Shown piece after piece: positions 1 to 9,401 of a stretch of DNA of 64,000 nucleotides. The position numbers and the translations under genes are program-made. The first letter of the stretch is position 1. Each line of letters starts with the position of its first letter. Below the pieces are notes generated by a model, which searched no databases, was not told the origin of the DNA, and saw only the letters and a program-made list of their open reading frames with translations. The stretch covers positions 1,054,001 to 1,118,000 of the forward strand of contig NZ_CP104144.1 in the NCBI RefSeq assembly GCF_025200715.1, in the 5' to 3' direction. The stretch comes from Rhizobium sullae (GTDB lineage: Bacteria > Pseudomonadota > Alphaproteobacteria > Rhizobiales > Rhizobiaceae).

Positions 1-33
1 TGACGCGGCGCTTCCCAACGACGGACGTCCTCG

Positions 34-177
34 ATGCGATTGCGGCAAGCCTATGAGAAGCCGTCGGTGAACAAGGCGCGCCAGAAGTCCGAGGGCATTA
101 GCCGTCAATGCAAGAAGCTCGAAAGCCGCTTCAGGGAGAAGGCCTTCGCCGCCCGCAAAAAGAGGTCGGGCCGGTAG
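34..177 (+). pseudogene. ribosomal protein S21-like C-terminal fragment
   Basis: A 47-residue reading frame begins at ATG 34 and ends at TAG 175-177; an in-frame TGA lies at 1-3, so nothing longer exists inside the window. It contains AYEKPSVNKARQKSEG followed by a Lys/Arg-rich tail. The YEKPS.KRARxK block is the conserved central motif of bacterial S21 (rpsU) proteins, which have about 35 more N-terminal residues. The missing N terminus suggests a remnant or a frameshifted copy. S21 binds the 30S subunit platform; nothing here shows that this copy is expressed. A random basic ORF is the alternative. Confidence 0.4.
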
Positions 178-528
178 ATCGCCAACCTGCGGCGATCGTC
201 ATCGGCGTTGTCATGTCCGGGGTGAGTGGGATCGCGCTCGCTTTCATGGCGCCTTGGAGTGCCGGTGATGGTGCCCGCTCTTGCGCGCATCGATCCAGAC
301 ATCAAAGCTGATAGCGCCCCGGGAGTCGAGGAAAACAGTTAGCCGTCCAGCCGACAACCGAGGTCCATCTGACGCAATAAAAACATCGGCTTACGTTGCC
401 AGTTTACGGCATCGGCAACTCTGCCGGCACAACCGGCAGGATTTGTGGCAGGATGGTTCAACGATACGCGAGACACGTCCTGCGGGTGCTCAAGCGGAAG
501 GTGTGTTGAGGCCTCTGGAATGCGCGCC
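178..528. other. gene-free stretch
   Basis: No frame gives a recognisable protein. A short inverted repeat TGCCGG/CCGGCA with a 5-base loop lies at 422-438, without a T-tract, so it is not a convincing terminator. The stretch separates the S21-like remnant from the stop codon of the cuxR-like gene on the other strand. Confidence 0.5.
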
Positions 529-1668
529 TCAAAAGAGTCCGAGAGTTCGCAGCAAGCTTTCGAATGTGACCTTTGGCTTTTTATCCGTTTGCCAATCCGG
601 GCGCGTGTGGTCCCCGGACGTCCGCTTGTGTATGTTGCTCGGGCTGTACCCGAACTGCTGCGTGAAAGCGCGACTAAAGTTCGCTGCTGAATCGAAACCG
701 ATTGCTAAACCAACTTCGGCGATCTTTCGGGTGTCTGAAGGATCCGCCAACATTGCATGAGCTGCGGACAGGCGCCGTCGGCGAATATAGTTCGCAACGC
801 CACCGGACGTTTCGAAAAGTTCATAGAGCCGCGTCCTCGAGATCGCCAGTTCCCGGCCGAGAGCATCCGGTGTCAGGTGGGGCGAGGCAAGATTGCTCAG
901 AATGAAGCGTCTCGCCCGCGTCATCAATCCTATTTGCGAAATCTGATCGTTGCCGCCATCACGGTCCACCAAAGGTGTGATCGTGTCGAAAACCATTTCC
1001 CGCAAGCGGTCCTTAACGCCCTGAAGGTCGTCATGCGTGAAGCGATCGAGATTGGTTTCAACGCTCGACAGATGATCGATTAGCAATTTGGCTCTGTGTC
1101 CACCCAAAACGACGTTATTGCTTGCCGTTGTCAGGCCACCTCGATCAGCAAACAGGTCGACCGGAACGATCAAACTCACCGAATCCGTTGCTAATGCTCG
1201 CCCGCTAAACGGATGACCGAGTGAGCGAACTTCAATCATGCCTGGTTCATTTTGCACAACACGTCCAGCATTGCCGGTCCAAGTGCGACCGGCACGGAGA
1301 AAGGTGATCTGCCAATGGTCTATCGGACTGAAACGCACCGTGTCTGGCGAGCGTTCATAACTGAAAGCCGGAATGGTTTGTTGCAGCAACAGCATACCGC
1401 CCAGATTCCACACAGCTTGCCGGGCGACAAATCCATCGTCGGGATGAACATTGTCTGGCAGACGCGTATCCGACAATACCGCCATGTGCTCCTGCCAGGC
1501 CGGAAACTGCTGGTATGGTGGAAGGCTCTCCGTCTCAAAAACCAGCGGAACCAAGACGGTTTTTTTCACATCATGCTCCCCGGGGGGATCTTGCGACACG
1601 CGCGGCCAGCGACGTCGTTCTACGAAATCCGGCTCTGAATGGCGGTCATCGTCATTGTCCGACATCAT
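529..1668 (-). CDS. cuxR: AraC-family activator, CuxR-like (c-di-GMP responsive)
   Basis: The protein has 379 residues: a short N-terminal tail, a cupin/AraC-binding-like domain (about 35-250) and a C-terminal double helix-turn-helix (about 265-365, including LGRELAISRTRLYELFE and IGFDSAANFSRAFTQQFGYSP). The tail carries ERRRWPR, giving an RxxxR motif at R19/R23. In Sinorhizobium meliloti, CuxR is an AraC-like activator that binds c-di-GMP through an N-terminal RxxxR motif plus its cupin domain and switches on a uxs/uxe polysaccharide cluster (established). This gene stands divergent to exactly such a cluster, so the assignment rests on both motif and context. A GTG at 1569 with a good GGAG ribosome site would start the protein after the RxxxR motif; the longer start is preferred because it keeps that motif. 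c-di-GMP binding is inferred. Confidence 0.78.
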   Translation of the reverse strand: MMSDNDDDRHSEPDFVERRRWPRVSQDPPGEHDVKKTVLVPLVFETESLPPYQQFPAWQEHMAVLSDTRLPDNVHPDDGFVARQAVWNLGGMLLLQQTIPAFSYERSPDTVRFSPIDHWQITFLRAGRTWTGNAGRVVQNEPGMIEVRSLGHPFSGRALATDSVSLIVPVDLFADRGGLTTASNNVVLGGHRAKLLIDHLSSVETNLDRFTHDDLQGVKDRLREMVFDTITPLVDRDGGNDQISQIGLMTRARRFILSNLASPHLTPDALGRELAISRTRLYELFETSGGVANYIRRRRLSAAHAMLADPSDTRKIAEVGLAIGFDSAANFSRAFTQQFGYSPSNIHKRTSGDHTRPDWQTDKKPKVTFESLLRTLGLF

Positions 1669-2472
1669 TGCCCCCAGCCAAGACCCGAAATGCGGAAACG
1701 TCGCGCCTTATAGCCGTGGTAGTCAGCATCGCAGAGCCGTCCTTGCCCGCCTGCGAAATCTGCGAAGGTATGAAATCCCAATGAGTCCCGACAACCTCCG
1801 CCCATATCACGCAGATAGGCAAGGAATTCAGAAATATTACGATGTAAAGATTCAGGAAATCCAATTGAAGCATGCCCACCGCCGTTTTGCTTTGAACTGC
1901 TCTTTTGCTTCAGGCCCCGATTGAGGCGTTAGGCGCCGAAAATTTCGCCATCATGTCGAACTGTGCCTCTGTCGCACCAAATCAAGGCGTGCTCTCTCAT
2001 TATCCGCCCTATTCTGAAACCACCCACCCATGAACGGGCATTCCGGTCCAGTGGTAAAGGCCTACAGTTGCATTGGTTTTGACTTCGGCGACGGGATTGC
2101 TTGAGTGCCGGCGCACGCCCCGAAAAGCTGCTTGCTGGGGGCTTCAGAGCTTTCTTACAAGAGCTTCGAGTGTTGTAGGGCGGTAAAATTTGAGGGCCGC
2201 CCTGGGTCTCGATCTGCGTCCAGGCGTGCGATCCTCCTGTTGTGCCCGACGCCTCCAAACGAATGGCTGCCGATATCTGTAAGAAATGGACGAATTGAAT
2301 AGTTTCCGGACGACCGGATATCGCAACGCAGGAACCGGGTCGGTATTAGAAACTACCAAATCTGCTTCAGGACGAAAATCGAAAAAGCTCTGTTAGTTTC
2401 AGTAGTTTTCACATGGCATCGTTCTTTCTGGAGCATTGATGCATATATTATTCTTGTTCTTGGGAGCGTGTT
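1669..2472. promoter_or_regulatory. cuxR/uxs divergent intergenic region with candidate AraC-type sites
   Basis: About 800 bases contain no convincing gene. Close to the uxs start lie related short repeats: TTAGAAACTAC (2346-2356) and, about 45 bases on, TTAGTTTCAGTAGTTTTC (2393-2410), in which GTTAGTTTC and AGTAGTTTTC form a direct repeat and the first site is the same word inverted. Paired direct repeats are typical of AraC-family binding. The assignment to CuxR is inference, and the region is longer than expected for a simple divergent promoter. Confidence 0.35.
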
Positions 2473-3486
2473 GTGGGAATCATCTTCAATTCGTCTAACT
2501 TTCGTTCTGATCGCGCCTCAAAACCGCGGGTTCTTGTTGCAGGCGGCGCGGGGTTTCTAGGATCTCATCTTTGTGAGCTTCTTTTGCGTGAAGGTCGGAC
2601 CGTAGTCTGTGTGGACAATTTTTCCACGGGACGAATGGAAAATATGCGCCACCTCTTGCGCTTTGACACGTTCAGCTATGTACGTCACGACATCGTTGAT
2701 CCGATCGATCTGCCAGTGGACGAGATCTACAATCTCGCCTGCCCGGCGTCGCCGCCGCACTATCAGGCCGACCCGATCCATACGATGAAGACCAACGTGA
2801 TCGGTTCACTCAATCTTCTCGAGCTGGCCGCACATTATCAGGCGCGGATTTTCCAGGCTTCCACCTCGGAGGTCTATGGCGATCCTCACGTGCATCCTCA
2901 GCCCGAGAACTACTGGGGCAATGTCAATTCTTTCGGTCCGCGCTCCTGCTATGACGAAGGCAAGCGTTCCGCCGAAACACTTTTCTATGACTTCCATAAG
3001 CAATACGGCGTCGACATTCGTATCGTGCGCATTTTTAATACCTATGGTCCGCGCATGCGTCCAGACGACGGCCGGGTCGTCTCCAACTTCATCGTGCAGG
3101 CGCTCAAGGGCGAAGATATCACCGTTTACGGCGACGGATCGCAGACCCGCTCCTTCTGTTATGTGGATGACCTGATCGAAGGCTTTCACCGGCTCATGTA
3201 CAGCCCTCGGGCCATTCACACACCGGTCAACATCGGCAATCCCGGTGAATTCACCGTGCGTGAACTGGCCGAGCAGATCGTTGCCATGACAGGCTCGCCA
3301 TCGAAAATCGTCTATCACCCTCTGCCTGCAGATGATCCGCGCCAACGCCGGCCCGATATTGCTCTGGCAGAGCAGGAGCTTGGTTGGGCACCGAGCATTG
3401 CGCTGACGGACGGCCTGAAGTCGACGATAGCCTATTTCGAACGCCAGCTGGTGAGGCCCAATGGGGGACTCGCAGAGGTGGCATGA
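2473..3486 (+). CDS. uxs1: UDP-glucuronate decarboxylase (UDP-xylose synthase)
   Basis: This 337-residue short-chain dehydrogenase/epimerase-type enzyme converts UDP-glucuronate to UDP-xylose in the cytoplasm. The NAD-binding motif GGAGFLG is at 24-30 and the catalytic YxxxK is Y160/K164 in SCYDEGKR. The blocks [30 protein letters not shown] and [13 protein letters not shown] are diagnostic for UXS rather than GalE. Length fits soluble bacterial UXS. Translation starts at GTG 2473 with GGGAG six bases upstream. The stop overlaps the next ATG (ATGA), so it is translationally coupled to the epimerase, and the UDP-glucose dehydrogenase downstream would supply its substrate. It is the first gene of the polysaccharide operon opposite cuxR. 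Confidence 0.93.
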   Translation: MGIIFNSSNFRSDRASKPRVLVAGGAGFLGSHLCELLLREGRTVVCVDNFSTGRMENMRHLLRFDTFSYVRHDIVDPIDLPVDEIYNLACPASPPHYQADPIHTMKTNVIGSLNLLELAAHYQARIFQASTSEVYGDPHVHPQPENYWGNVNSFGPRSCYDEGKRSAETLFYDFHKQYGVDIRIVRIFNTYGPRMRPDDGRVVSNFIVQALKGEDITVYGDGSQTRSFCYVDDLIEGFHRLMYSPRAIHTPVNIGNPGEFTVRELAEQIVAMTGSPSKIVYHPLPADDPRQRRPDIALAEQELGWAPSIALTDGLKSTIAYFERQLVRPNGGLAEVA

Positions 3487-4472
3487 TGAGTGGGCAGAAC
3501 GTACTCGTTGTCGGCGGCGCGGGCTTTATTGGAAGTCATACCGCCAAGCTCTTGTCCAAGCAGGGTTACGAGCCTGTCGTCTATGACAATCTCTCGACGG
3601 GGCATCTCGCATCCGTGCGTTGGGGAACTTTCGTTGAAGGCGACATTCTCGACACGCAGCGGCTCATCGAGGTGGTCGAGGATCACGATCCGATCGCGGT
3701 GATCCATTTCGCCGCCTCGGCCTATGTCGGAGAATCTGTGGAGCACCCGGCTAAGTATTACCGCAACAATGTTGGCGGAACGCAGTCGCTGCTGGAAGCT
3801 TGCCGTTTCGCCGGCGCGCGCAATGTCATCTTTTCGTCGAGCTGCGCAACCTATGGCGTTCCGGATCAACTGCCGATCCGCGAAGGCGAAGCGCAGCGCC
3901 CGATAAACCCATACGGTCGTACCAAGCTGATCGCGGAGCAGATGCTTGCCGATTATTCGGTTGCTTATGAGCTGCGCTATGTGGCGCTGCGTTATTTCAA
4001 TGCATCCGGAGCGGATATCGACGGAGAAATCGGCGAAACCCATGATCCCGAAACGCATCTCATTCCGCGGGCGCTGATGGCTGCCGCGGGCAGCATCGAC
4101 TTTCTGGAAATTTATGGCAACGATTACGATACGCCGGACGGTACCTGCATCCGGGATTACATCCATGTCGCCGATCTGGCACGCGCGCATGTGCTGGCAG
4201 TCGAACATCTCGTCAATGGCGGCAACAATCTGGCCGTCAATCTAGGCACAGGACACGGCACGTCTATCAAGGAGATTCTGGATGCGATCAGGCGCCTGAC
4301 AGGCCATAACGTGCCAGTCGAAATGCGCGCTCGCCGGGCCGGCGATCCCCCGGTGCTTTATGCCGATCCGGCGCTTGCAGCGGAAAAACTTGGCTTTCAG
4401 GCGCTTTATTCCGATCTCGATACGATCATTCGCACGGCTGCTCCCTTCTTTGGGCTGGAGGTGCGGACATGA
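3483..4472 (+). CDS. uxe: UDP-sugar 4-epimerase (UDP-xylose/UDP-glucose 4-epimerase)
   Basis: The 329-residue GalE-family enzyme has GGAGFIG at 11-17, FSSSCATYG and the catalytic pair Y144/K148 in NPYGRTK. The start at ATG 3483 overlaps the uxs stop by four bases and has GAGGTGG upstream; an in-frame start 99 bases earlier would lie inside uxs and is rejected. Sequence alone does not separate UDP-galactose from UDP-arabinose production. Directly after UDP-xylose synthase, the likely reaction is UDP-xylose to UDP-arabinose, as for Uxe in the S. meliloti CuxR cluster, where the enzyme is bifunctional (known). The stop overlaps the glycosyltransferase start (ATGA). Confidence 0.85.
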   Translation: MMSGQNVLVVGGAGFIGSHTAKLLSKQGYEPVVYDNLSTGHLASVRWGTFVEGDILDTQRLIEVVEDHDPIAVIHFAASAYVGESVEHPAKYYRNNVGGTQSLLEACRFAGARNVIFSSSCATYGVPDQLPIREGEAQRPINPYGRTKLIAEQMLADYSVAYELRYVALRYFNASGADIDGEIGETHDPETHLIPRALMAAAGSIDFLEIYGNDYDTPDGTCIRDYIHVADLARAHVLAVEHLVNGGNNLAVNLGTGHGTSIKEILDAIRRLTGHNVPVEMRARRAGDPPVLYADPALAAEKLGFQALYSDLDTIIRTAAPFFGLEVRT

Positions 4473-6316
4473 AAACACGCCGGGCAATATGGGAGGCTAC
4501 CCCAGATGAACCTTTGATGGTTCCGGTTTTTACCGGCTGGCGGCGCGTAGAATATCTGCTCGGTGCAGCGTTGTGGGCCGCGGCGCTCTTCTACTTTTGG
4601 CGCTGGTGGCTTGAACCGGCCAACCATGTGAGCCTTGCGGGCTCCGTTCTGGTTACGGCCATCCTGGCCTGGGTGACGTTGCTGCCTGCATATTTCATCG
4701 TCCTGTTTTTCCGTGCGCGTCGTCCAAGCGGCCCGTTGAGTCTTCCGGCAGGAAGCCGCATCGCTATGGTGGTAACAAAGGCGCCATCAGAACCTTTCGA
4801 GGTGGTGGCCGAGACGTTGCGCGCCATGCTGGCCCAGGATGTGCCGCACGACACATGGCTTGCCGATGAAGACCCTTCTCCGGCAACGCTCGCCTGGTGC
4901 GAGAAACATAGTGTCTTCGTTTCCACGCGCAAGGGACGCGCGGACTATCACCGCAAGACGTGGCCGCGTCGCACGCGCTGCAAAGAAGGTAATCTCGCCT
5001 TTTTCTACGACCATTACGGCTACGACGCTTACGATTTTGTGGTGCAGCTCGATGCGGACCATGTGCCGGATTTGAACTATCTGTTTCAGATGCTGCGTCC
5101 CTTCGCTGATCCGGCTGTGGGTTATGTCTCCGCGCCCAGCATTTGCGATCGCAATGCCCATGAAAGCTGGTCCGCTCGCGGGCGTCTCTATGCAGAAGCC
5201 AGTATGCACGGATCGTTGCAGGCCGGTTACAACAACGGTCTAGCCCCGCTTTGCATCGGGTCGCATTATGCGGTTCGCACCGCGGCATTGAAAGAAATTG
5301 GCGGCCTGGGACCGGAACTGGCGGAAGATCATTCCACCACTTTGATGATGAATGCCCATGGCTGGCGCGGCGTGCACGCACTCGACGCCATCGCACATGG
5401 CGACGGACCGCGCACCTTTGCCGATCTCATCACGCAGGAGTTTCAATGGTCGCGCAGTCTGATGATGATCCTGCTGCAGTATTCGCCCAGGCTTGTTGGT
5501 AATTTGCCGCCGCGACTGAAATTCCAGTTTCTGTTCTCGCAATTCTGGTATCCTCTGTTTTCTCTTTTCATGGCGCTGATGTTCGTCTTGCCGATCATTG
5601 CGCTGGTGGTAGGGGATAGCTTCGTTGCCGTCACCTATCCCGATTTCCTGAGCCATTTTCTTCCCCAGGCGATCATGTTGATCGTGCTGGCCTATCGCTG
5701 GCGCGCTTCCGGCACATTCCGCTCGTATGATGCGAAAATACTGAGCGTCGAAATGACCCTGTTTGTGTTCGCGCGCTGGCCATGGGCGATGGCTGGAACG
5801 TTGGCTGCGCTGCGCGATTGGTCAACGGGTTCATTCGTGGATTTCCGCGTCACGCCGAAGGGGGCGTCCGAAGTGGATCCCCTGCCGTTCCGTGTGCTCG
5901 CACCCTACGGTTTCTTGGCGGTTTTCTCGATCCTGCCGGTGCTGCTCATCCCGCATGCGAGCGACAACAGCCGCGGCTTCTATGTCTTCGCCATCGTCAA
6001 CGCCGTGATCTATGCGCTGCTCCTGTTCGTTATCGTTCTCCAGCATGCACGCGAGAACACGGTTCGCTACCGCACGTGGCTCTATCGCCCAGCGCTTGCC
6101 GCCAGCTTGCTTGCTCTTGTGGCTCTGCCGAGCTTTGCAACCGCCGAACGGGGCCGTGACGGCATCGAGGCGCTCGCATGGGGAACCCAAAGCTTTTCCC
6201 TGTTCGAGGATCGCTTTTCAGTTGCCGGCGCAGGTGTCGGTGGTCGCGATGTTCACAAAACCATCTTCAATCCGCGCTGGCGCACCAACGCTCCCAACAA
6301 ATCAAATCAGCAATAA
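4469..6316 (+). CDS. membrane family-2 glycosyltransferase, cellulose-synthase-like
   Basis: The 615-residue protein has two N-terminal membrane helices (about 28-45 and 55-78), a cytoplasmic GT2 domain (about 95-345) and a C-terminal membrane region with several helices from about 365 onward. Seen motifs are LADEDPS, DAD (D195/D197), the acceptor-site ED (286-287) and QEFQW (323-327), which replaces the usual QxxRW of processive beta-glycan synthases. It probably polymerises and exports a glycan from UDP-sugars supplied by the neighbouring enzymes. It is coupled to the epimerase by ATGA and followed by ugd after 15 bases. No PilZ domain is visible, so c-di-GMP control would act through the regulator. 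Confidence 0.85.
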   Translation: MKTRRAIWEATPDEPLMVPVFTGWRRVEYLLGAALWAAALFYFWRWWLEPANHVSLAGSVLVTAILAWVTLLPAYFIVLFFRARRPSGPLSLPAGSRIAMVVTKAPSEPFEVVAETLRAMLAQDVPHDTWLADEDPSPATLAWCEKHSVFVSTRKGRADYHRKTWPRRTRCKEGNLAFFYDHYGYDAYDFVVQLDADHVPDLNYLFQMLRPFADPAVGYVSAPSICDRNAHESWSARGRLYAEASMHGSLQAGYNNGLAPLCIGSHYAVRTAALKEIGGLGPELAEDHSTTLMMNAHGWRGVHALDAIAHGDGPRTFADLITQEFQWSRSLMMILLQYSPRLVGNLPPRLKFQFLFSQFWYPLFSLFMALMFVLPIIALVVGDSFVAVTYPDFLSHFLPQAIMLIVLAYRWRASGTFRSYDAKILSVEMTLFVFARWPWAMAGTLAALRDWSTGSFVDFRVTPKGASEVDPLPFRVLAPYGFLAVFSILPVLLIPHASDNSRGFYVFAIVNAVIYALLLFVIVLQHARENTVRYRTWLYRPALAASLLALVALPSFATAERGRDGIEALAWGTQSFSLFEDRFSVAGAGVGGRDVHKTIFNPRWRTNAPNKSNQQ

Positions 6317-6331
6317 AAGGCAATCAAACAC

Positions 6332-7762
6332 ATGAAGATCGCAGTCATAGGAACCGGCTATGTCGGATTGGTCAGCGGGACTTGTTTCGCCTCATGGGGC
6401 CATGAGGTTGTATGCGTCGACAAGAACGCTCAGAAAATAGACGGCCTTGAGCGCGGCGTCGTGCCGATTTACGAGCCCGGTCTGGATGAACTGGTGGAAC
6501 GCAATTCAGCGGCGGGCCGCTTGAGCTTTACATGCAATCTGGCCGAGGGACTGAAGGGAGCATCGGTCGTATTCATAGCGGTCGGCACTCCGCCGCGTGC
6601 CGGTCAGGGGGATGCTGATCTGTCGTTCGTTTACATGGCCGCACGGGAACTGGCGCCGCTGATTGACGATGATGCCGTTGTGGTCGTGAAGTCCACCGTT
6701 CCGGTGGGCACAGGCGACATCGTGCAGAAGATCATTGGATCCGTGCGCAAAACCGGCACTTTCTCGGTTGCGTCCAATCCTGAATTCCTGCGGGAAGGCG
6801 TCGCTATCCGCGATTTTCTGGAGCCCGATCGCGTCGTGATCGGCGTCGAGGATGAGCGCGCGCGCAAGGTTCTTATGAAACTCTACGGTGCGCCTCTCGA
6901 AGCGCGCAGGACACCCATCGTGGTCACCCAGCGCCGGACTTCTGAACTGACCAAATATGCCGCCAACGCGTTTCTGGCGACCAAGATCACCTTCATCAAT
7001 GAACTGGCCGATCTTTGCGAGCAGGTCGGCAGCAATGTCAGTGAACTGGCGCTGGGCATGGGTCTCGACAAGCGCATCGGGACAAGTTTCCTCAATGCCG
7101 GTCCAGGTTACGGCGGCTCGTGCTTCCCGAAAGATACGATGGCGCTTTTGCGCACAGCCCAGGACTATGGCGTGGCGGTGCGCATCGTAGAAGAAACCGT
7201 GACCGCCAATGAAGCGCGCAAGCGCCGCATGGCTTTGAAAGTCGTGGACGCTCTGGACGGTGATGTGGAAGGCCGGACGATCGCCGTTCTGGGTCTCACT
7301 TTCAAACCCGATACGGACGACATGCGCGATGCGCCCTCCGTTCCACTCATCGAAACCCTGCAGCGTTTCGGCGCCACTATCCGCGCCCATGACCCCGTGG
7401 GTATGGAGAATGCCAGCCGCATCCTCTCGGATGTTGAGTTTTTTGACGATGCCTATGAATGCGCGCGCAACGCCGATGCTGTTGTCATCATCACGGAATG
7501 GGACAGCATTCGCAAACTCGACCTTGCGCGCCTGAAGAAGACCATGCGCCAGGCGGTATTGATCGACCTCAGAAATGCCTTTGAACACGGCGTTGCGGAA
7601 GAAATCGGCTTTCGTGTATCGGCCATCGGCCGATCAACGACGGCTCGGTATGATGGGAGTACCACCGGCGCGCTGCCTCATACGTCGGAACAAGTCCATC
7701 CAGGACGAAAAAGGGAGGGCGCTCATTTCGAGATAGCGGGAGGTTCCAATGACAATCTCTAA
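6332..7762 (+). CDS. ugd: UDP-glucose 6-dehydrogenase
   Basis: This enzyme oxidises UDP-glucose to UDP-glucuronate with NAD, the precursor for the UXS enzyme of the same operon. The N-terminal dinucleotide motif is GTGYVGL, the catalytic cysteine is C264 in GGSCFPKDT, and the C-terminal domain carries GLTFKPDTDDMRDAPS. Bacterial Ugd enzymes usually end near residue 435-440; this one has 476, with a polar tail of about 40 residues that ends over the start of the next gene. The tail may be a frameshifted or read-through end. Substrate could be another UDP-hexose, but context favours UDP-glucose. Confidence 0.93.
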   Translation: MKIAVIGTGYVGLVSGTCFASWGHEVVCVDKNAQKIDGLERGVVPIYEPGLDELVERNSAAGRLSFTCNLAEGLKGASVVFIAVGTPPRAGQGDADLSFVYMAARELAPLIDDDAVVVVKSTVPVGTGDIVQKIIGSVRKTGTFSVASNPEFLREGVAIRDFLEPDRVVIGVEDERARKVLMKLYGAPLEARRTPIVVTQRRTSELTKYAANAFLATKITFINELADLCEQVGSNVSELALGMGLDKRIGTSFLNAGPGYGGSCFPKDTMALLRTAQDYGVAVRIVEETVTANEARKRRMALKVVDALDGDVEGRTIAVLGLTFKPDTDDMRDAPSVPLIETLQRFGATIRAHDPVGMENASRILSDVEFFDDAYECARNADAVVIITEWDSIRKLDLARLKKTMRQAVLIDLRNAFEHGVAEEIGFRVSAIGRSTTARYDGSTTGALPHTSEQVHPGRKREGAHFEIAGGSNDNL

Positions 7763-8303
7763 ATCTGGAAGGGCTCGATTCCTGCGGGGTTTCCGGATGA
7801 CAACGACAGTCGCTTGGGCGGCATCTTGTATTGCCGCACCGGCTATTGCCGCGCCGTCGAAGGCGCCTGGACAGCCGACAGGAACTCGCGCCATGACGCC
7901 TTTCGAAATCTACGCACTCTATAAGAACAAGAGCTGGCAGTGGGACAACGGAGCCGGATATATGACGGATGCCGGCCGGCAATTCAGTGCATGGGCCGAC
8001 GGTGATAAGGGCAAATCCTGGGCAGAAGGTCGCTGGGTCATCACCGCGACAGGAGGGTTGTGTCTCAATGCGACATGGCATTCCGGACAGGGCGCATTTC
8101 CGGCCAAGACCTGTTTTTCGCATCGTATCGGCAATGGAGCGATCTATCAAAAGCGCGAGCCCGATGGTGAGTGGTATGTATTCCGCCACGCCGAAGCCCG
8201 CGAAGACGACGAGGCCCACAAGCTGGTTTCCACCGATCTGGTTTCCCAACAACGCGACAGCATTAAAACCGCGCTTGGCGCGGCCCAGTTGCCTAAACAA
8301 TAA
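7749..8303 (+). CDS. DUF995 secreted protein
   Basis: A 184-residue protein with a hydrophobic N-terminal segment ending in AAPAIAAPS, a likely signal peptide cleaved near 35. A second start, ATG 7797 (MTTTVAWAAS), gives a more compact signal peptide and avoids the 14-base overlap with ugd. The mature part (MTPFEIYALYKNKSWQW, WAEGRW, LCLNATW, CFSHR, EWYVFRH) matches the DUF995 family, found mainly in Hyphomicrobiales and often near surface-polysaccharide genes. Two cysteines could form a disulfide. Function is unknown. A second DUF995 gene lies two genes downstream, so the operon carries a pair. Confidence 0.75.
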   Translation: MTISKSGRARFLRGFRMTTTVAWAASCIAAPAIAAPSKAPGQPTGTRAMTPFEIYALYKNKSWQWDNGAGYMTDAGRQFSAWADGDKGKSWAEGRWVITATGGLCLNATWHSGQGAFPAKTCFSHRIGNGAIYQKREPDGEWYVFRHAEAREDDEAHKLVSTDLVSQQRDSIKTALGAAQLPKQ

Positions 8304-8318
8304 GAAAAGGAGGGGGCG

Positions 8319-9266
8319 ATGAAAAGTCTCTTTAAACTAACCGCAGCTTTGCTTTGCGGCGCATTCGTTTCCGGTGGTGTATATGCTGCCAGCGGTGTGT
8401 CAGGAGCGAGTGTCGACAGCCGCAACAAGTTTCAGGACAAGCGGCCCATCATCACGGCTGAGGCCGTGACGCCCGGTGCCTATGATCCGCACGGGGATTA
8501 TACCAACGATTCCACTTCCAAGATAGAACACCTGTTCCTGCCTTGGGAGAACGTGGATCTGACAACCCTCAGTGCCGCGGACGCATATGCGCGCGAGCGT
8601 GGACGGTCCCTCTTGATCACCGTCGAACCGTGGTCATGGGCGCGTGACTGGCGCATCAGCCCGGATGATCTGCTCAGCGGGATTCTAGCGGGACGGTACG
8701 ATTCCAACATGGCGGCGGTCTGCTCTGCGGCAGCAAAGCTGAAAAGCCCTGTCACCATCCGCTGGGCGCAGGAAATGGAAGATAATGACGGGCAGTTCAC
8801 CTGGGCCTTCTGGAAGCCGGAAGGTTATGTGAAGGCCTATAGACATGTAAACGACGTATGCCGCAAGCAACTTCCGTCGGCCCAATATATGTGGTCGCCG
8901 AAAGGAGAGGAGGGCCTGGAAGCCTACTATCCGGGGGATGAATATGTCGACATTATCGGTCTGTCCGTCTTTGGCTATCAGCCCTATGACAAACTGGAGG
9001 TCGGTCACGACACGACGTTTGTTGAGCGGACAAAACCCGGATACGATCGTGTGGCACGCTTTGGCAAACCAATCGCTATTGCGGAGCTTGGCTATGAAGG
9101 CAACGACGATTACGTTCGCGACTGGGCTGCAGAAGCAAACAAGCCACATACCGAGTTCCCTGCCATGACCGCGGTTGTCTACTTCAACGATGGTGAAGTT
9201 TATCCGTGGCCGAGGGACGTTGGCCGCCCTGATTGGCGCGTCGCCAACCATCCGCTGCTGGACTGA
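8319..9266 (+). CDS. secreted glycoside hydrolase, GH26-like
   Basis: The 315-residue protein has a signal peptide (MKSLFKLTAALLCGAFVSGGVYA). The rest resembles a (beta/alpha)8 glycosidase of the GH26 mannanase-like group: HLFLPWENVD near the start, RWAQEMED with candidate acid/base E152, and IAIAELGYEG with candidate nucleophile E256 near the end of strand seven. A ribosome site (AAGGAGGGGG) precedes ATG 8319. Glycanases inside polysaccharide operons often trim or release the product in the periplasm; that role is inferred. Substrate cannot be read from sequence. It sits between the two DUF995 genes and is followed by a hairpin. Confidence 0.75.
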   Translation: MKSLFKLTAALLCGAFVSGGVYAASGVSGASVDSRNKFQDKRPIITAEAVTPGAYDPHGDYTNDSTSKIEHLFLPWENVDLTTLSAADAYARERGRSLLITVEPWSWARDWRISPDDLLSGILAGRYDSNMAAVCSAAAKLKSPVTIRWAQEMEDNDGQFTWAFWKPEGYVKAYRHVNDVCRKQLPSAQYMWSPKGEEGLEAYYPGDEYVDIIGLSVFGYQPYDKLEVGHDTTFVERTKPGYDRVARFGKPIAIAELGYEGNDDYVRDWAAEANKPHTEFPAMTAVVYFNDGEVYPWPRDVGRPDWRVANHPLLD

Positions 9267-9282
9267 TCCCCGGCTTTTAACT

Positions 9283-9319
9283 GAGCGGTTCGACTTTTGC
9301 ACCAGTTCGCGAACCGCTC
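9283..9319 (+). terminator. hairpin after the GH26-like gene
   Basis: GAGCGGTTCG (9283-9292) pairs perfectly with CGAACCGCTC (9310-9319) across a 17-base loop. The following CATCCCTTTGTTC is only a weak T-tract, so this may terminate partially or protect the upstream mRNA end. The next gene starts 82 bases later. Confidence 0.55.
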
Positions 9320-9401
9320 CATCCCTTTGTTCTATGCGATTCCAAACGCAAGTACCCTAACGCATTGTCGATGGAACTGCTTTATTAGTCAGGAGTAAAA
9401 A

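Noticed and set aside
422..438. Hairpin TGCCGG/CCGGCA as a terminator
   Set aside because: Six-pair stem and no T-tract.
1929..2258. Minus-strand ORF of 109 codons between cuxR and uxs
   Set aside because: No recognisable domain, no good ribosome site; a tail like VGGFRIGRIMREHALIWCDRG could be an old remnant but cannot be assigned.
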